Part shown: positions 45,846-57,577 of the stretch, piece after piece
How positions within the stretch are numbered: position 1 is the stretch's first letter
How the letters are laid out: every line of letters starts with the position of its first letter
Assembly (NCBI GenBank): GCA_037176885.1
Contig: JAWWNJ010000104.1
Coordinates: 744,001-808,000 of the forward strand
Source of the DNA: Favolaschia claudopus
Taxonomy: Eukaryota > Basidiomycota > Agaricomycetes > Agaricales > Mycenaceae
Reading direction: 5' to 3'
DNA: 64,000 nucleotides
Translations under genes and position numbers: made by a program
Notes under the pieces: generated by a model
What the model was told of the DNA's origin: nothing
Database searches by the model: none
The model's input: the letters and a program-made list of their open reading frames with translations, nothing else

Positions 45846-46845
45846 ATGTCCTCTGGGAAGCCTCTGCCTGAGATTTCGCGCTCGCAACGTGGCGGCGGCC
45901 TCTCTGATGCTCGCGGAACCACCGACTTCAGTACCCCCGGTATAGCTACCTTCGCGATAGGTCGACTGTCTGAGTGAGCTGCAGCATATCACTGAGACGA
46001 AATAATAATACTAAGTGACCCGACGTCTAAAGTGCCCCGCTGCAATACTTGATCTTCAGTCAAGGATGGGCAGTAAAGGGTCTTACAGCCGTCGGTCTAC
46101 GCGCCAGCCATCTTCTGGTGACTGCTGGTCCAGGCATCGCTGGTCTCGGTCCGGTCCCCAGTCTCCTCACGGGCATGTACGCGCTTCAAGGACTGCACCA
46201 TGTAATTGCAGATTTCCGGGCCTGTTTTAAAGCATGTTCATTCACGAAATTCGAATATTATCAGGCATACTGGGTTCTCTTCACGAGCAACTACCGCGTC
46301 TCACCCGGCTTCGGCTTGCAAGTCAGCGCAATCAACGGCACCATGAATACCTTCAACACCCTCGTGGCCGTCCACGCGCTTACTTCGTCGCCCAGCCCCA
46401 TCCTCGGCAGCTTCACAGAATGCATTGGGTGGAAGCAGTGGGCTGGGCTCGCGCTTTTCGCCCTTGGGATCTCGATCGAGTTCGTTGCCGAGCAGTCGAG
46501 AAAGGCGTTCAAGAAAGATTTGAAGAATAAGGGCAAGATCGACGACACGGGGTTGTGGTCCGTCGTCCGCCATCCGAATTACCTCGGATACGCCCTCTGG
46601 CGGATTGGGACTACTCTTGTTACCGTTAGTCCTAGGTCTATTTCAAATTTCAAATGTGATGTTGCCTGACGCTGTCGTGGTAGGGCTCGTTGGGAGGTAC
46701 CGCCTTCATGGCTGGGCTTCAGCTCGTCAACTTCTATGGCTCGTCAATCCCAGAACTTAGCGGCTATATGGCCTCCAAGTATGGCGCACAGTGGAACGAC
46801 TACAAGAGGCGTGTTCCGTATGCGATCATCCCGGGTATCTTGTAG
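45846..46845 (+). CDS. DUF1295 / steroid 5-alpha-reductase-like membrane protein, copy 2
   Basis: Paralogue of 32142-33127 on the opposite strand. Exons encode MSSGKPLPEISRSQRGGGLS, GWAVKGLTAVGLRASHLLVT, AYWVLFTSNYRVSPGFGLQ, GWKQWAGLALFALGISIEF, GLWSVVRHPNYLGYALWRIG and ASKYGAQWNDYKRRVPYAII. Introns fall at the same points as in copy 1 (after RLS, after LHH, after TLVT), but their sequences differ more than the exons. This indicates purifying selection on both copies. Both copies look functional. Confidence 0.82.
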
Positions 46846-47398
46846 CCTCGAAAGGCCTTCAAATGGAAAGTCGCATTTGAATCGTTGTATGTTCTGTATG
46901 TATGTGTGTTGTGTTTGCCTTTTTGTATTCATGCATCTTGATTTATTGCCATGGTGGAGAAACCGTGGCCAGTAGCAGTATCGTCGGTCTCTCGGACTTC
47001 TCCGAGTCGTTCGAGCGCCAGAGTTCGGACAAAGATTGGGGATATCATGTACTTGGTACACAGTAGGGAATCCGCGCCTGAGGCTGAGTGGCCTCAACCC
47101 GCTCAGACTTACTCATCACGGCAGCGACGTTGGCTGATTGCTTGGATTTCCTGCTCGGACTCGCACGCGCTTGCCTCGTAGGCTTCGTGTGGATTTTTTT
47201 CTGTTTCTTGACGGGGATTGCTGTGTATATTTATTTACTCAAAATTCACGACTGATAGCAAACCGAGTGATTTCGAGAGAAAGTGAGGATAAATTAAATG
47301 CTGTAGATTTTACATATGCAAGGTGGTAGACTATGAGTGAGGATTAGAATGCAGCATTCATGTACATATATCCAGATTTTTGGAATAGCGTCCGTTTG
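46846..47398. other. Convergent intergenic region
   Basis: About 550 bp between DUF1295 copy 2 and the MRS2 stop. AT-rich 3' flanks; no gene seen. Confidence 0.4.
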
Positions 47399-49402
47399 TC
47401 ATGACCAACCAGCCGGCGTCCGTTGTCGCAATGGGAGAGGAAGCCATGGCCTCCGCCGTCCTCTGTTACTAGAATTGCTAGTATTAGACAGCCCGACTTT
47501 GCGGATTTTAGCTAATCTGAAGACGGCCGTCAGCGAGCGTGCAGTTCAGCGGGAGAAAGAACACACATTCGCAGGCCACTGAGTGCCACGACTGCGACGA
47601 GAGCCGTAGCGAAGCCCGTCATGCCGTAGAAGGCCCATGGGTGCGTCTCGAATTGACTCAGCAACTTGAAAACCCTGGTGTGAGCGATGCTAATTGGAGG
47701 AGATGAGTGAAGCTCACGTTCATGCCGAATATTCCGGCCACCATGGCCCCGGACCCGATACCCATTGTGATGATGGAGACCTAGAGGACATTTAGCAGGT
47801 GGGGGCGGTGACTCGAGGCAGGAAAGAACCTTGAGATCGAGAGCTAATAAGGCGTTTCGATTGGAGTCGAGTATGAGCTCGACAATCTCCTGCGTCGATT
47901 GCACGTTGGTCTAGGCAACTCCTCAGAATGACGACTGATGAGCAGATGGTGATGCTCTGACCTCAATATTTTCAGCCTCATTGACAATTTCTTCCACTTG
48001 CTTATTGAAGGACTCCAACAAGACTTCCAAGTCCTCATGGTCGTCCAGTTCCCTGGTGATATCATTTGTCTTGTCTGTGAGGTACATGGCCGTAAGGTCG
48101 TCATCTGTGGGTCTCATCAGCGCTGCTTTGACTCGAAACCAGGTTATCGCCACCTTGAGCCAATACTTCGTCCAGAGCTTCCTCGACCTGTAGTTCGAAA
48201 CATGAACCAGCAGCACGCGACTTGCATGGAAGGGACAAACCAGTTTGGCTCGATTTTTGAAGCTCGCAAGCCGCCTGGAATAATGTAGCAAGCGTTTGAA
48301 GCGATCATGGTCGATGTTGTCCTCCATCTCCGCCAGCAAGCCGCCAACGAGATTGCGAATGAAGACCATTTCAGCTTCCAGGGCGCTGACAACAGACAGA
48401 AGAATCGACTCCAGAGCTCTGTAGGAATATCAACACAAAATCTCTTGACATTTGGGGCCATTACCGAAACTCGTAAGGTAAGCCCAATCCTTTAGTCTTT
48501 AGATTATGCTGCGAGTAGAAGTGTCAGCCATCTCAAGCAAGCAATGCATGGATCGACTGACCTCAAGGTGATACAGGAACACAGAGTGTAGTCGGGAATC
48601 TGCAGACCCAAATGTGTCGAAGAGAATCACTGTGTCGGCCTTGACTAGAGCCCGGATGTGTAGGATGTTCACCTACAGCCGTCCGTCGTCATCTTGGCCG
48701 TACGTGACGTAGGCTAAAACATACATACTAGGAAAGCCTCTCTTCGAATCAGGATAGTGGGGACGAGATTAGGCACCCGTGAGTCAATTTTCCGCAAGTC
48801 TCGAGGCTTGGAGATAGAAGATGAGCCTGGCATGCTTCAAGATACAGTGATGAGACGTCGACACACATTCAACCGGTGTTCACCGCATAGATCCGATTTC
48901 TTAAATTGTCCAGATATCGTTTTCACGTTGCCTTGTAATATTGAATTATCCGGCGGCTCAAGTGACTACGGCTCTGCATACCGTCGTGATCTAGTACAGT
49001 GCCTGGAAAGCGCGACTCAATGCAGTGACGAAGGGAATTTTTATATGTCTTACAGCGCAGCATCAGATCAGTTGGCTGACGACCTTTCATGACTTTCTCC
49101 AAAATGGCTGCTCTGGTCGCTTCCTCTTGAATATCGTTGAAGTCATTCGCTCGTTGCTTCGAACCACGCGATGAAAAGTGCCGTGCTGTTGTATGTGGGC
49201 ACAGCGGTCTCCAACGCGTGCCCGACGACAGCAAATGTCGATTCAACGGAAACCGAGGTTGGGCACTTGAGGAATAATACGAAGCCAAAGTAGAGCGACA
49301 AGAGCCGATCTCGAAGAGAGTTAACCGCTTTGAAGAGTGGCCGCAACGACTAGTAGAGATGCCAAGTATTGCTCTTGCTTGCGGGGAGAACCTCCAAATC
49401 AT
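47399..49402 (-). CDS. MRS2: MRS2-type mitochondrial magnesium channel
   Basis: CorA-family Mg2+ channel of the inner mitochondrial membrane. The N-terminus (MIWRFSPQARAILG...) is a basic presequence. Then come KPRDLRKIDSRVPNLVPTIL, LHIRALVKADTVILFDTFG, MVFIRNLVGGLLAEMEDNID, and the long stalk helix with LDDHEDLEVLLESFNKQVEE. The pore helix carries the signature GMN: GIGSGAMVAGIFGMN joined by splicing to LLSQFETHPWAFYG. After the second helix (FATALVAVVALSGLR) a last exon encodes the basic matrix tail (ILAKIRKVGLS...RGRRRPW) ending at TGA 47399-47401. About 11 exons. Confidence 0.9.
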
Positions 49403-51333
49403 TCACGAAGCTCAAGGTGAAAATTGAATCGACTCAATCGTCCCGGTACACCCGAGCGGGTCACGGTGTCACGATGTACTTTTCTGTCACGCTAGTTCAA
49501 GCAGGACCTCGGCATATGCGGTAATATGTCCGATCCAAAACGGCCAAATTTCGCCACTTCCGTACGCAGGGTTTTTGCCGGTTTTTGACTATTTCCGTGC
49601 GCATTTCTGATCGGATGGCAAGCAAAACCTCCGCTTGCGTACGCACGACTGAACGAACATCTTGGCGGCACAGGTAAGTTTCCGTGAGCATCACGGCTCC
49701 GGCCTTCAGATAGACGGCAAATTTAAGCATTTCTGCCGGCACACTACGAAATCGGCCGAAATTCGTACGCATCATGATCGAACATAGATGCCGGTAGAGC
49801 CGTTCCGTACGCCCGCAGGATCCGACCACACCATTGACTGCGGGTCAAATCGTACGCATTTTTATCGGACATACACCACCATTTTATTCAAATGTCAAAA
49901 TAATGTCCGAGGTGTGATGTCCTCGGAACCATGATTTGCGAGCTCCAACAGCTCTCAATTTCGAAATGTCCTCAGAAGCGTGGTTGGGACAGTCTGTGGA
50001 TGGTTGAAGGACATCCTAGAAGGTTGTTCAAATCTTAAGATATATACTGGAATCTTAAGCTCGTCTGATTCAACAAGTACTGTATTTGGAGTAGCTATAT
50101 CCCCCAATAAACTCCTTGTGACTTAGTATTGAATGCACAATGTATTCCAAGGAAGTTCATGAAGTTCCTCGAGCGGACGCAACCTTTTGCTGCTGGATTT
50201 GGCGTCGAACTCGAGAAAACGATGAAGTCCCCACATCGCATCATGACGTGGCATCATTCAATGGTGATGTTTGTCATTACGGTCTCCGCTGCCACGTCAC
50301 TCTCTTGTCTTCTTCCCTCATCCCCCCTCCAAACTCCTCGTCTTTCACGACACCCCAGAAGGAAGCTCGAAGCCTCTGACACTGTCATCTCTCCTCAACA
50401 TCCCTTCAAGCTTCAATCTTCAAGCCTCTTCAAGTCCGTTGTGGCACGAAGATCTCTCCACCTCAGGCAAGAGTCGCAAGTCCGCAAGATCCAAGAACCT
50501 CACTGTGCAAGGCTGAGACTGCAAGACAACGGTCGCAAGAGTCCAAGGCCGCAAGCTGAAAACTTCTCAAGAGTGTAACCCATGCAAACCTTCATCAAAG
50601 TCCTTGCCGTCGTCCTCCCCAAGCCTCTCTCATCAACACGCTTCGGCCCTCTCCCCACCTCTCTTTCTCTCCATCTTCCGGAAAATTATCATTTACTTCC
50701 TCTCCCTCCTCTTCTCCTCTCCCTCCTAGAATCATTTGTGTAGCCACTCAATGTATACTTTTGTTGCTTGCAATACCATTTTTTTATTTGTATTTTGATC
50801 GAATTTAAGAAGCAATTCAAATATTATTTATGGCAAGCGCCGTCAGCAAACTGGCTCTAATGTCCTGGAGAGCTTCAGCGCAGAATGTCCCCAGGACATC
50901 ATCGCCGACGGATTGTCTGGGAATCGATGTTTCGGTCTCCAGGGAATGTTTCGGAGATGTCAGCTAACAGCATCTGTCAAAACGTCCTCCGGAGGTCCGG
51001 AACAAACGGTGGTGTAGAGCGTATTTGGGCCCAAATCCGTACGCATCAGGATCGGACGTATTGGCGCATATGCCGAGGTCCTGTTCAAGCACCTTGACCT
51101 TGACAGTGACGCAAATTCTTTGAATCCTAAGGCCTAGGGCCTAAGTGCTACTACTAAGTCCTTCGCAAATCTGGAATACAAATCGGGTCGGGAGCGATAA
51201 TATTCGTTCATTCTTGCTTCCCATCTACGCTGGTGTCTGGGTGCGGAACGTTCGTTTCCAAGCCGAAATCTGCGCTCTTCGGGGCTGAACTCGAAGCTTG
51301 TGCTGGCGTACTCTGTAGTCCCTGCTCGCCAGA
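49403..51333. other. Intergenic region dominated by a transposon-like element
   Basis: Most of this 1.9 kb is the element at 49504-51081. The 5' flank of MRS2 and the region up to 51333 show no other gene. Confidence 0.55.
49504..51081. mobile_element. Non-autonomous DNA transposon-like element with TIRs
   Basis: The left end begins GGACCTCGGCATATGCG and the right end is its inverted repeat; 30 of the first 33 positions agree, ending in GTCCGATCC. A 9 bp direct repeat, GTTCAAGCA, flanks it (49495-49503 and 51083-51091; one extra T at 51082). A CGTACGC motif recurs near both ends (about 49560, 49638, 49764, 49806, 49851, 51039). No transposase domain is visible in any frame. The 9 bp target duplication suggests a Mutator/MULE-type origin; this is inference. 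Confidence 0.65.
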
Positions 51334-53076
51334 ATGCTTCAAAATGTTTTCAAGAGAACAAATCAAGCAGCCATCGCTAGTCAAGGAGACATTTTTCCCG
51401 GAATGACTCGTCCTGGATTGTGGAGAGGCCCAGTCCCGTTCCGTAACAAACCCAAGAGAGAGCCAGTCCGCAAGGTCACATTCATGTTTCTCATCTCCGT
51501 GCACTTTCATACACTGACACTCTGCACAGCTCCCCCCTGGGATAGCAACTCTCGATCCACGTAACCTCACATCCAAGCAGTACTTCGATATATCTCAAAC
51601 CGAGCTCCGCAAGCTCTTCCGCAAATTGGCACCACACAATACACGTTCTCACCATATTCGCCATGACGGTACTCAAGTCCGAACGGTGGACATACCCTTT
51701 CCTGAAAACACCTGTGGATTTCTTTACTTCCATTCGAGACCGAACCAACATCCCATGAGCGGCGCTGTACGCTTTCGTGTCGCGAAGGAACCAAGTAAGG
51801 CCGGTTTTCTCGCTGGACACGATCTTCTCATGGCCCACGGGCTACCGTGGCAGCTGCCGCTCTGGGAGGTAGAGATACGGACTGCGTACCACGGAATCCG
51901 TGCCGCTCTGTGTCGAGACGGGTTTTTTCCGTTACCGCTACGGGAAGCCTGCGCCGCTCTCAATGTCAGCAGGGACTCAAACTTCATCGGAGCGCTTGGT
52001 GTGTCTTGGGTTGTGGAATGGAACGTGGAGTTCTCTCGTGTATACTTTCTCAAAATGGGCATGCAGCCTATTTCTGCCTTAGTTCGACATCCATGGTACG
52101 ACCATGGCGCTCTCCGCCAGGCACCTTACGAGGGTGGGCTCTGCTGTTTCTTTCACTGTAAGCATTGCTGATATTTTGCTTTCAGGGAAAGGCCTCGTAT
52201 CCGTCATCGAGACACCTTCTGGGGAGCTTGGTTTGCGCATCGACAAGGTGATACGGCTCAGGCAGTACTGCATCAACATGAACACCGTTGTGCCTGTCGA
52301 AGGCTTGGTGACGCCGTTTGTCACTCGTCCCCTGGTCAAATCAACGAAACACCCGGAAGAGAAGTTGATAAGCTGGGCGCCGCGAGTTCTGGCCCCGGTG
52401 GCGCAGCTGCCTAAGGTGGAGGCGGATCCGAATCCGTTTGATGTGTATCGTCACGATGCTAACGCGGAAGACCCTCTTTCGAGCTTCGCATCCCTCGGAA
52501 ATTCGTCGCTCCGCATTCACCGCTATGTTCCTCCCTCAAGAAGCGATGCCGCGCAAAATATTACATCGGAACCGGAATCCAATCCCTCCAGTGCATCGTA
52601 CGTATCGACTACGCTGTTTCTCTCGAAAGTCGTTAACTCGGAAACAGGATACGCAGACATTCTCCATTCCGAAGTCTGCCATACACCCCTCCGCGACGGC
52701 CGCAGTCGGATGGGGCTCCGTGGCACTCACCACTCGTGTCGCTGGTCGGGGATGCGGCGCAACGGGCTGCCGAAACAAAAGCTGCTTTTGTACCCCAGGA
52801 CATCAACTCTTCCTCGCCCGCCCAGAAACCCGACGAAGCTCAGCGGTCTTGATACGCGTTCTGCAAGTCGTAGAGTGGATGGGCATTGGCATGAGCTTGG
52901 TTCACTTCCTCTCGCGTGCCCTCATTCAGACGCCGCGTGTCGCTTCCCGCCCTCGCAAAACACCATGTAGTATATATGCACGCGAGAAGAATTCCGGGCC
53001 CGGAGGGAATCTGGGTCGTGAACCACTGCCGCCGCCGCAGAAGCCCGCACTTTGCCTGAGCATAGGCTATGGTTAA
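51334..53076 (+). CDS. Uncharacterised Agaricomycete-type protein with Cys-rich tail
   Basis: Function unknown. Four exons were assembled: MLQNVFKRTNQAAIASQGD to 51479; a 55 nt intron; LPPGIATLDPRNLTSKQYFD through ENTCGFLYFHSRPNQHP, GAVRFRVAKEPSKAGFLAGH, DLLMAHGLPWQLPLWEV and a helical region; an intron of about 54 nt into GKGLVSVIETPSGELGL; and a last exon (after an intron near 52600-52649) with a compact Cys cluster, GRGCGATGCRNKSCFCTPG. The FLYFH...VRFRV...GLPWQLPL block is of a kind I associate with lineage-specific mushroom protein families. All three introns keep frame. Another gene on the minus strand here is not supported. Confidence 0.55.
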
Positions 53077-53927
53077 CGTTTGCACTTGACCTGCAATTGA
53101 CCTGGCGCAGGCTCTGCGTCAGGATGTTGGATCGCTGTGGTACAGCAAGTACTTCGGAATGACCACACGCAGACTCGGATGGTATACTGTCAGACGTATG
53201 AATATACTTCTTTTCCACCCGCGACTGTCACATTTGCATGGCGCGCTGCGCGCCGCAACTGCCCGTACGCAAGCGGCCTATTTCCAACACGGCCATAACT
53301 CGCCTTGAAACGGAGGTCTTGGCGTCGAGTTCGGTTGTACGTGAGTATTTATATTAATTGCACGGTCATCCTGACCGTGGGCCGAGATGCACATAGAACA
53401 CTTAGGAAAATCTTAGGAACACGTTCAGGAAGGTTCAGGATCGACGGTGCCCTGAAACGCTGCCGTCAGCTTGCAGCTGTCTTCCGGCCCGCGTCCGGCC
53501 CGTGTGAGACTCTCATGAACGCGACTGGCGGGGTACTCAAAGTCTGAGTATTACATTCCAGTCGTCCAATTGACTTGTCCTTCTCAAGCACAAATTGACC
53601 GCAGACTACAAAGTTACTGAGACAAGTCCAACCAGTTACCAGCGTAAGACACACTAACATCCTCGGTACGTCCTGTAACATGGACTACATAGACCGTCGT
53701 CAACGGCAACCAATCGCAACTTTTGACCTTGACACCGCTTTTCTCGCTGGCATTTCCGTGATGTACTATACATGTAGCGCGCGTCTTTTCTGACTCTGAG
53801 AATCATCATGATTCGGCCAGACGACGCCGTCAATTGAATTCAATTCTCATATAAAACAGCGAGCAGCAACGATGGCTCTTTACAGTTTCTTTTCGTCTTC
53901 TTCCCTCATCTCTCAACGAGCGTCGTT
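53077..53927. other. Promoter region of lectin copy 2
   Basis: No gene. A TATA-like ATATAAAA at about 53850 lies some 75 bp before the ATG. Confidence 0.45.
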
Positions 53928-55376
53928 ATGATTTCTGCTTCGATTGTCGCCCTCTCGGCATTTGTTCTCTCTGCTTCAGCAGGCCAAATCCAGTCCCGCT
54001 CTCCATCTTGTACTGTTCTCTTGCATCGGAAGTCTCGGACCTCAAGCTAATTGTACATGCAGTCTGGAACGCGGGCATTCAAGGATGCGTTGCTGTACCC
54101 GAAAATGCTGACGGTGCTCCCGTATGTGGTTCCGAATCCCTGAACGACTTTTTATTGACGTATTGCTCAGGTTGAGATTCACAACTGCAACACGGAGGAT
54201 CTCAAGCTCCAGGATTGGAACGCGACCTTCGCCATTCGCGGAGCCACTAGCCCCAGCCCAATCACCATCTTTGGTGGCTCCAAAGTGCGTTTGAGGTTGA
54301 ACCTACTTCTCATTAAACTAACCTCACGGTCTAGTGTCTCGACGTGACTGGCGGTGTCAACAAAGCTGGCACCAAATTGCAGGTGTGTTTTTATTCTTCG
54401 TCTATCCCACAGCCGATATTAATTCTTTTGACTTTAGACCTGGAGCTGCTCCGGCGGACCCAACCAGAAGTGGATCAACAACCTTGACGGCACTTTCCAA
54501 TGGGCCGGGTCGAACCTTTGCATCGATCTGACCGACGGAAAGATCAATGACGGCAACCAGCTGCAGGTTTGTTTGCCTCTTCTTCCTTCTTTTAGCAGTA
54601 TACTTACCCACTTTTGAATGCAGCTCTGGACTTGCGATGGCGGTAACCAGAACCAGAAGTGGGGTAACGCTCCCAATCCCGATAACGGAGGCGGCCCGCA
54701 GATCATTTTGGGCGGCAACAGTAAGTTTGTATTCAAGAATGCCTTTCGAGAACGTTGCTGAAATAAGATGGGTATTAGCCAACAACCAGACGGATGACGG
54801 TAAGCCTGCTGTCTGCGAGTTGTTAATTTTCCCTGATTTGAGCTTCGGGATTATAGTCAAGGGCCAGCCTTTCTGCATTGGTGCTTCTTCCAACACCGAC
54901 GGTGCCGCCGTTATCCTCGCCGGCTGTGGAATTGGCAACCAGGGTCCTAACCCTTCCGGTACCAACTTCACCTGGTGAGCATTTAGTCTTGTTTTTTGTC
55001 CTGTTTCCGTTCTTACCTTCGCTAGGTCCATCCCCTTCGCCCCTCTCACCGGCCAGATCAAGACTTTCGACAACAAGTGCCTCGACGTCCCCAACGGCAA
55101 CAAGGCTGATGGTGTCAAACTCCAGGTGCGTTTTTTCTTCCTCTATCCCGCAGCCAAAGCTGAAATCTCTCGAAAATTCAGATCTGGACATGCAGCGGCG
55201 GACCCAACCAGCAGTTCCACATTGACCAAGACTCCATTTCATGGACTGGCAATGGCAAAGTTTTGGATATCTCCGACGGAATCTCTGCCATTGGCACGCC
55301 CATCCAGCTCTGGACTGCCTTCCCCGGTAGCCTCAACCAGCGCTGGCAAATCGACCCCGTCCAGGGACCCCGTTAA
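53928..55376 (+). CDS. Secreted ricin-B-type (beta-trefoil) lectin, copy 2
   Basis: Paralogue of 36795-38259 on the opposite strand; again only lectin repeats, no toxin enzymatic domain. Signal peptide MISASIVALSAFVLSASAG, then repeats CLDVTGGVNKAGTKLQ, NQKW, LCIDLTDGKINDGNQLQ, NQKW, a linker with QPFCIGASSNTDGAAVIL, CLDVPNGNKADGVKLQ, NQQF and LDISDGISAIGTPIQLW, ending NQRWQIDP. The intron-after-LQ pattern is the same as in copy 1. In the last repeat the start Cys is replaced (VLDIS for CLDLT), so glycan specificity may have shifted. It appears intact. Confidence 0.85.
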
Positions 55377-56214
55377 ATGTGACTCACGCTCGGACTCATT
55401 CCCGCGCATTGCAAATTACTGCAAATCCTTTCGTTTATACATACTTGATTATCGGACAATATAATACTGGTTTTACGCGTGGTTCAATTGTGCTGTGTGA
55501 AAAATGTCCCGAAAGGTAGGACTAGGTTCCAGGATTTCAATTGGGACCAAACTTTGGGCCACATTGGGACCTCCTTCCTCATTCGGGCTGTTGGATGAGT
55601 GGTGTTTGGTTGTGTGTAGACTTTCCTTTCTCAGGCAGTCACGCATTTTTGCTTCCTCGATTCCGGGGCCAGTGAAGGCAATGCAAGACTGTTTTCTGCT
55701 GGGGTCGGCGAAATCAACGGTGGGTCTAGGCACGCCTCCTGTCTGGTCTTTACAAGTATCAGTCCTTTGCTCAACGTCGATGTCTAAGCAAGCCGCTACT
55801 CACAGCTCAGGAGGTCGAGTTTCAGTACCCGGGCAGCAAACTACATCTTTGTACTTTGTCTTGATTCTTATACGGTACTCAGGCTTCTGCTCGGGACGAG
55901 GACGACGGTGTCTGCCTTGCATCATGGGGGGAAGCACAACTCCTATACCCCTATGCTTCTCTTCAGGGCGGATTCAAGAAACCTTACGGTCCCCTTCATC
56001 AGCTATCGGGCCTATCAGCCTTCTTCGAACTCCCACTCTGTGTTCTCCTTGTGTCAATGAATCCAATTTTTGACGGCTGTAAGTCCCGGTGTCGGTTGCG
56101 CTCCTTTCATCTAGTCGTTTCTCTAGTAATGACATAACTCTTTTTTGTGTTTCCCATCGACGTCTCGCTCACAACTGGCTTTGTATCTCAAAAAATCTGT
56201 GCTCTACTGCAGAG

Positions 56215-56460
56215 CATCCGCATCATCATCATATCGTGCTCATTCACCTGCATTATACCGCGCTTCGGCGCCTGAATCATGATATTACATTGTGCTCATG
56301 CGTCCGCATCCAATGCGCTTCGGCGCCTGCATTATATCGCGCTTTAGCGCCTGCATCATCATGTCATGCTTCGGAACCTGTATCCGCATACCGTGCTTCG
56401 GCACCTGCATTCTCACACTGTGCCTCGACACCCGCATCATAATTCCGCGAATATATGCGC
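56215..56460 (+). repeat. Degenerate minisatellite with GCGCTTCGGCGC hairpin cores
   Basis: Five to six imperfect units of about 35-45 bp, each with a CTTCGGCxCCTGCAT-like core and CATCAT spacers. The core GCGCTTCGGCGC is a short palindrome with a TTCG loop. Confidence 0.7.
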
Positions 56461-56963
56461 GCATCTATTCAATTCATTGATTCTCAATTTACTGTCTTCA
56501 TAGCCAGTCGACTCCAGCTAGTTAAATGGGATGTGTCGTCGCCTCCTAGACTTTCCGGGTGTCACGCCCAAGGATCCTCGCAAGAATCTGGACTTCCTGG
56601 TGCAATGTGAGGATCCTTACCCATGATGCCCAGCCTCGCATTGGCCTACGAACGAAACAATGCACCTGTCCTGAACACAATAAAATAATTTATGCTCATG
56701 AGAGAATTTAAATCACAGTTGGGCTCTCCACAATTCATTTGAAAACTCGGGGGTGGGGGTAGGTGGGCAAGCAAAATGCGACCATGGCCGCCCAATGGTC
56801 GGGGAGGAAGATGAAGAGGAGAGTAACGGCGTGACCTCCGAGCATTTCGCTCACGCACAAATCATGCTCTCTGGAATTCTCGTGCCTCGGTCACCGGAGA
56901 ACGTCAAACTTTGCACCAAAGTGCGACCTCCTTCCTAATCGGGGTTGTTGGACGAGTGATGTT

Positions 56964-57577
56964 TAGTGTTGCCGCGGCTCGGCTCGGCTCCGGCTAGCCG
57001 ACCGAGCTGAGCTATTTTAAGCTGAGCTGAGCCAGCCGTTGCCAGGGCGGCTCCACGTGGCTCGGCTCATGCCCAAGCCGGTTTGAGCCCGGCTCAGCCG
57101 CAGCTCGAGCACAATTTTGTTCAACTTGCGGTCTCGTTGCTCAACGGATACAAATGCTGTTTAAATACACAAGAATACACATCTACCATCCCCCAATGCC
57201 CCTCACCTCCAGACTTCACCTCTGGGCTGTCATTTGCGGCGCTTTCGTCACCATGAGAAAATGTGTTTAAAAATAAATTTAATAAAGATTTAGCGAGTAA
57301 CGTGGCTCGCAGGTGTCGACAGTGTCAACATAGCCTGTGAGTATTCTCAAAAGACTAGAAAGGGTGTCTGTATGTTATTTCTATGCTCTGCGGTCCATAT
57401 ACAGTGCTTAAATTGCAGCTTTGTGAAAAGCTTGCTGAGCCGTTGCTGAGCCGTGGGTGAGCCGCAAGCCACGTAAGCCAGCCGTCAAAAATAGCTCGGC
57501 TCGGCTTTTTGCGGTGATGGCTCTAGAGCCATCAAAAGCCGAGCCGAGCTAGCCGAAGCCGAGCCGCGGCAACACTA
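56964..57577. mobile_element. hAT-like MITE (614 bp)
   Basis: Terminal inverted repeats start TAGTGTTGCCGCGGCTCGGC at the left and end in the exact inverse at the right. An 8 bp target duplication, GTGATGTT, lies at 56956-56963 and 57578-57585. Subterminal regions are rich in GGCTCGGCT/AGCCGAGCC inverted motifs that could form a large hairpin. There is no coding capacity. The 8 bp duplication and the TAGTGTTG end fit the hAT superfamily. The flanks match an unoccupied paralogous site at 55540-55615. Confidence 0.85.

Noticed and set aside
49497..49829. 110-codon minus frame as a gene of the TIR element
   Set aside because: No transposase motif, and it overlaps the repeated CGTACGC ends.
51208..51838. 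Minus-strand frames of 122 and 115 codons, one with several Cys residues
   Set aside because: The plus strand carries a spliced gene whose central domain looks conserved; the minus frames have no splice structure or family match.
55504..56073. 189-codon plus-strand open frame
   Set aside because: No motif, includes the duplicated flanking repeat and has low-complexity Ser/Leu composition.
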